A DNA stretch of 64,000 nucleotides from Pseudomonadales bacterium (lineage in GTDB: Bacteria > Pseudomonadota > Gammaproteobacteria > Pseudomonadales > Halieaceae). The notes beneath the pieces are model-generated. The model was not told the DNA's origin and did no database searches. It saw only the letters and a list, made by a program, of their open reading frames with translations. Of this stretch, positions 61,939 to 64,000 are shown in pieces (position 1 is the stretch's first letter; each line of letters opens with the position of its first letter). Made by a program: the position numbers and the translations under genes. The stretch covers positions 124,001 to 188,000 of the forward strand of contig JACKNU010000002.1 in the NCBI GenBank assembly GCA_024234675.1, written 5' to 3'.

Positions 61939-63519
61939 TCAGGAGTGCGCGTGGGCCGGGTCGATCTTCGGCGGCGTTTCAAAAGTGTGGTAGGGCGCCG
62001 GCGTGGGAATGGTCCACTCCAATCCCTCCGCGCCGTCCCAGACTTTTTCCTCGCTGGTAGGCTTGCCGGCCACGATCGTGGCGATCACGTTGTACAGGAA
62101 CAGTATCTGGGAAGCGCCGTAAATGAACGCCCCGATACTGGACATCATGTTGAAATCGGCAAACTGCAGCGCGTAATCCGGGATACGCCGCGGCATGCCC
62201 GCCAGTCCCACGAAATGCTGCGGGAAGAAGGTCAGGTTGAAGCCGATAAACGAAATCCAGAAGTGGGTTTTGCCCATGGTCTCGTTGTACATACGGCCGC
62301 ACCACTTGGGCAGCCAGTAGTAAACCGCGGCAGACATGCTGAAAACCGCACCGGCCACCATCACATAGTGGAAATGCGCCACCACGAAATAGCTGTCGTG
62401 ATACTGGAAGTCGGCCGGGGCGATGGACAGCATGAGACCCGTGAAACCGCCGATGGTGAACAGCACCAGGAAGCCGATGCAGAACAGCATGGGTGTCTCG
62501 AAGGACAGCGCACCGCGCCACATGGTGGTGATCCAGTTGAACACTTTCACCCCCGTGGGCACGGCAATCAGCATGGTGGCATACATGAAGAACAGCTCGC
62601 CCGCGACCGGCATGCCCACCGTATACATGTGGTGGGCCCACACGATAAAGGACAGGAAGGCGATAGAGGCTGTCGCGTAGACCATGGAGTCATAGCCGAA
62701 CAGGGGCTTGCGCGAAAACGCGGGAATGATCTGCGAGACCACACCAAAGGCCGGCAAAATGATGATGTATACCTCGGGGTGCCCGAAGAACCAGAACACG
62801 TGCTGGAACAGCACCGGGTCGCCGCCGCCGGCGGCAGAGAAGAAGCTGGTACCGAAATGCACATCCATCAACATCATTGTTACGGCACCGGCCAGTACCG
62901 GCATAACCGCCACCAGCAGGAAGGCGGTGATCAGCCAGGTCCAAACGAACAGGGGCATCTTCATATAGGTCATGCCGGGCGCGCGCATGTTCATCACCGT
63001 GGCGATGATATTGATGGAGCCCATGATCGATGACAGGCCCAACACGTGAATGCAGAAAATGAAGTACGTTACCGACGGCGGTGCGTAGGTGGTAGACAGG
63101 GGCGCGTAGAAAGTCCAACCCGCCGCCGGTGCGCCGCCTTCCATGAACAGCGTGGATGCCAGCAGCAGGAAGGTCGGCGGCAGGATCCAGAAGCTCCAGT
63201 TGTTCATCCGTGGCAGGGCCATGTCTGGCGCCCCGATCATCATGGGGATCATCCAGTTGGCCAGGCCCACGAAAGAGGGCATGATCGCACCGAAAACCAT
63301 GATCAGCCCGTGCAGGGTGGTCATCTGGTTAAAGAATGCCGGGTCCACCAGCTGCAATCCCGGCTGGAACAGCTCGGCGCGGATTATCATGGCGAAGAAG
63401 CCGCCCAGGATAAACATTGCGAAGGAGAACCACAGGTACATGGTCCCTATGTCTTTATGGTTGGTGGTGAACAGCCACCGGCTGAGGCCCTTGGCAGGAC
63501 CGTGATGATGATCGCCCAT
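61939..63519 (-). CDS. coxA: cytochrome c oxidase subunit I
   Basis: A 526-residue, 12-segment haem-copper oxidase core subunit. HPEVYIIILPAFG has the His-Tyr crosslink, WAHHMYTVGM the CuB histidines, and VVAHFHYVMVAG the axial ligands of haems a3 and a. The start is ATG 63519, after GGAGGAG; a TTG at 63534 is part of that SD region. It contains the K-channel Tyr and D-channel residues expected for the A-type family (for example the IMGSINIIATVMNMR region). Confidence 0.97.
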   Translation of the reverse strand: MGDHHHGPAKGLSRWLFTTNHKDIGTMYLWFSFAMFILGGFFAMIIRAELFQPGLQLVDPAFFNQMTTLHGLIMVFGAIMPSFVGLANWMIPMMIGAPDMALPRMNNWSFWILPPTFLLLASTLFMEGGAPAAGWTFYAPLSTTYAPPSVTYFIFCIHVLGLSSIMGSINIIATVMNMRAPGMTYMKMPLFVWTWLITAFLLVAVMPVLAGAVTMMLMDVHFGTSFFSAAGGGDPVLFQHVFWFFGHPEVYIIILPAFGVVSQIIPAFSRKPLFGYDSMVYATASIAFLSFIVWAHHMYTVGMPVAGELFFMYATMLIAVPTGVKVFNWITTMWRGALSFETPMLFCIGFLVLFTIGGFTGLMLSIAPADFQYHDSYFVVAHFHYVMVAGAVFSMSAAVYYWLPKWCGRMYNETMGKTHFWISFIGFNLTFFPQHFVGLAGMPRRIPDYALQFADFNMMSSIGAFIYGASQILFLYNVIATIVAGKPTSEEKVWDGAEGLEWTIPTPAPYHTFETPPKIDPAHAHS

Positions 63520-63534
63520 CGTTAACTCCTCCAA

Positions 63535-64000
63535 TTAGCCTTTTTTGTAGTTGTAGACGTCAATGGGCTGCACGGTGTCGCCCATATTGTTGCCGAACGC
63601 GTTGCGCTGGTAGGTGATGACGGCTGCCATCTCCACATCATTCAACTGGCCGCCGAAGGCCTGCATCGCCGTACCCGGCACACCGTTGATGCCCACATCC
63701 AGGTGGGTGCCGAGATCGCCGGTGGCGATAGGACTACCCGCTATGGCTTTGCCGACACCGCCCTCGCCGTTGGCGCCGTGACAGGCCAGGCAAGCCCGCG
63801 CGTAAACCGCTTCGCCGCGCTCCATCAGCTCGTCCATGGTGAAAGTCTGGGCCATCAGTTCCTTGATTTCCGCCGCTTCGGCCTGCTTGACCGCCAGCCA
63901 GTCGTTGTACTCGGCCTTGCTGACCACGTTGACCACGATGGGCATGAAGCCGTGGTCCTTGCCGCAAAGCTCGGCGCACTGACCGCGAAAAATGCCTTCC
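63535..64000 (-). CDS. coxB: cytochrome c oxidase subunit II with C-terminal cytochrome c domain, 3' part
   Basis: Only the C-terminal 154 residues are in the window; the gene continues past base 64000. The CuA site CAELCGKDHGFM (Cys, Cys, His, Met ligands) is intact at 63945-63978. It is followed by a fused cytochrome c domain with CLACHGANGEGG and the axial Met in GTAMQAFG, so the enzyme is caa3-type. An apparent start at Met 63945 is internal. Confidence 0.93.
   Translation of the reverse strand, partial: EGIFRGQCAELCGKDHGFMPIVVNVVSKAEYNDWLAVKQAEAAEIKELMAQTFTMDELMERGEAVYARACLACHGANGEGGVGKAIAGSPIATGDLGTHLDVGINGVPGTAMQAFGGQLNDVEMAAVITYQRNAFGNNMGDTVQPIDVYNYKKG

Noticed and set aside
63535..63945. 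Separate small cytochrome c gene starting at 63945
   Set aside because: The frame continues upstream into the CuA motif of subunit II, so it is a fused C-terminal domain.
1..64000. CRISPR array, IS element, prophage, tRNA or rRNA
   Set aside because: No regularly spaced repeats, transposase or integrase-like proteins, or cloverleaf and rRNA signatures were recognised on either strand.

Overview
The window is about 64 kb of GC-rich (by eye in the mid-60s percent), densely packed chromosomal DNA from a gammaproteobacterium. Gene content (HldE, WaaA/C/F/G/P, GlnE, ParE, a caa3-type oxidase, cytochromes c4 and c5) and gene order resemble pseudomonads and marine Cellvibrionales/Halieaceae-type bacteria; the exact lineage is an inference. 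I see no rRNA, tRNA, insertion sequence, prophage or CRISPR array. Several genes appear to start with TTG or GTG, so starts were judged by Shine-Dalgarno (SD) sequences and by overlaps with neighbours.

Layout. 1-3420: the end of a SpoIIE phosphatase/anti-sigma-type ATPase fusion with its STAS partner, a glutamine amidotransferase, and a PAP2 phosphatase/glycosyltransferase pair. 3491-6381: an eight-haem cytochrome with a HEAT/TPR tail and a YceI protein. 6419-11306: the parE-cpdA-yqiB block next to a tolC-type gene, without the yqiA and nudF genes often found there. 11311-31068: an envelope-polysaccharide region. It holds waaA, an FAD oxidoreductase/aldo-keto reductase pair, hldE, a methyltransferase/QW-repeat/methyltransferase/GT4 cluster, dTDP-rhamnose genes split into convergent rmlAC and rmlDB pairs, a polytopic membrane protein, three LPS-kinase-like proteins, waaG, waaC and waaF. 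31114-43547: ilvE, glnE, an orphan GspE/PilB-type ATPase, a DUF47/PiT phosphate uptake pair, argE, argA and ilvD. 43560-51386: a DUF6279 lipoprotein, a diguanylate cyclase, leuA divergent from an Lrp-type regulator, an SDR, a Bcr/CflA transporter and a cysteine synthase homologue. 51429-56848: dsbA, cytochromes c4 and c5, engB, a probable Spot42/ErsA-position small RNA, and polA. 57005-64000: a caa3-type cytochrome c oxidase cluster (coxB partial, coxA, ctaG, coxC, DUF2909, surf1, a CxxxC protein, cyoE, SCO) with no ctaA in it.

Functional themes are LPS inner-core assembly and phosphorylation (hldE to waaC/F to waaG/P), branched-chain amino acid and arginine synthesis (ilvE, ilvD, leuA, argA, argE), nitrogen and phosphate control, and aerobic respiration. 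The most interesting items are the predicted sRNA between engB and polA, which has a sigma-E/AlgU-like promoter and a C-rich loop; the QW-repeat/GT4/methyltransferase cluster; the octahaem-HEAT-TPR cytochrome; and the nested inverted repeat between the convergent rml pairs.
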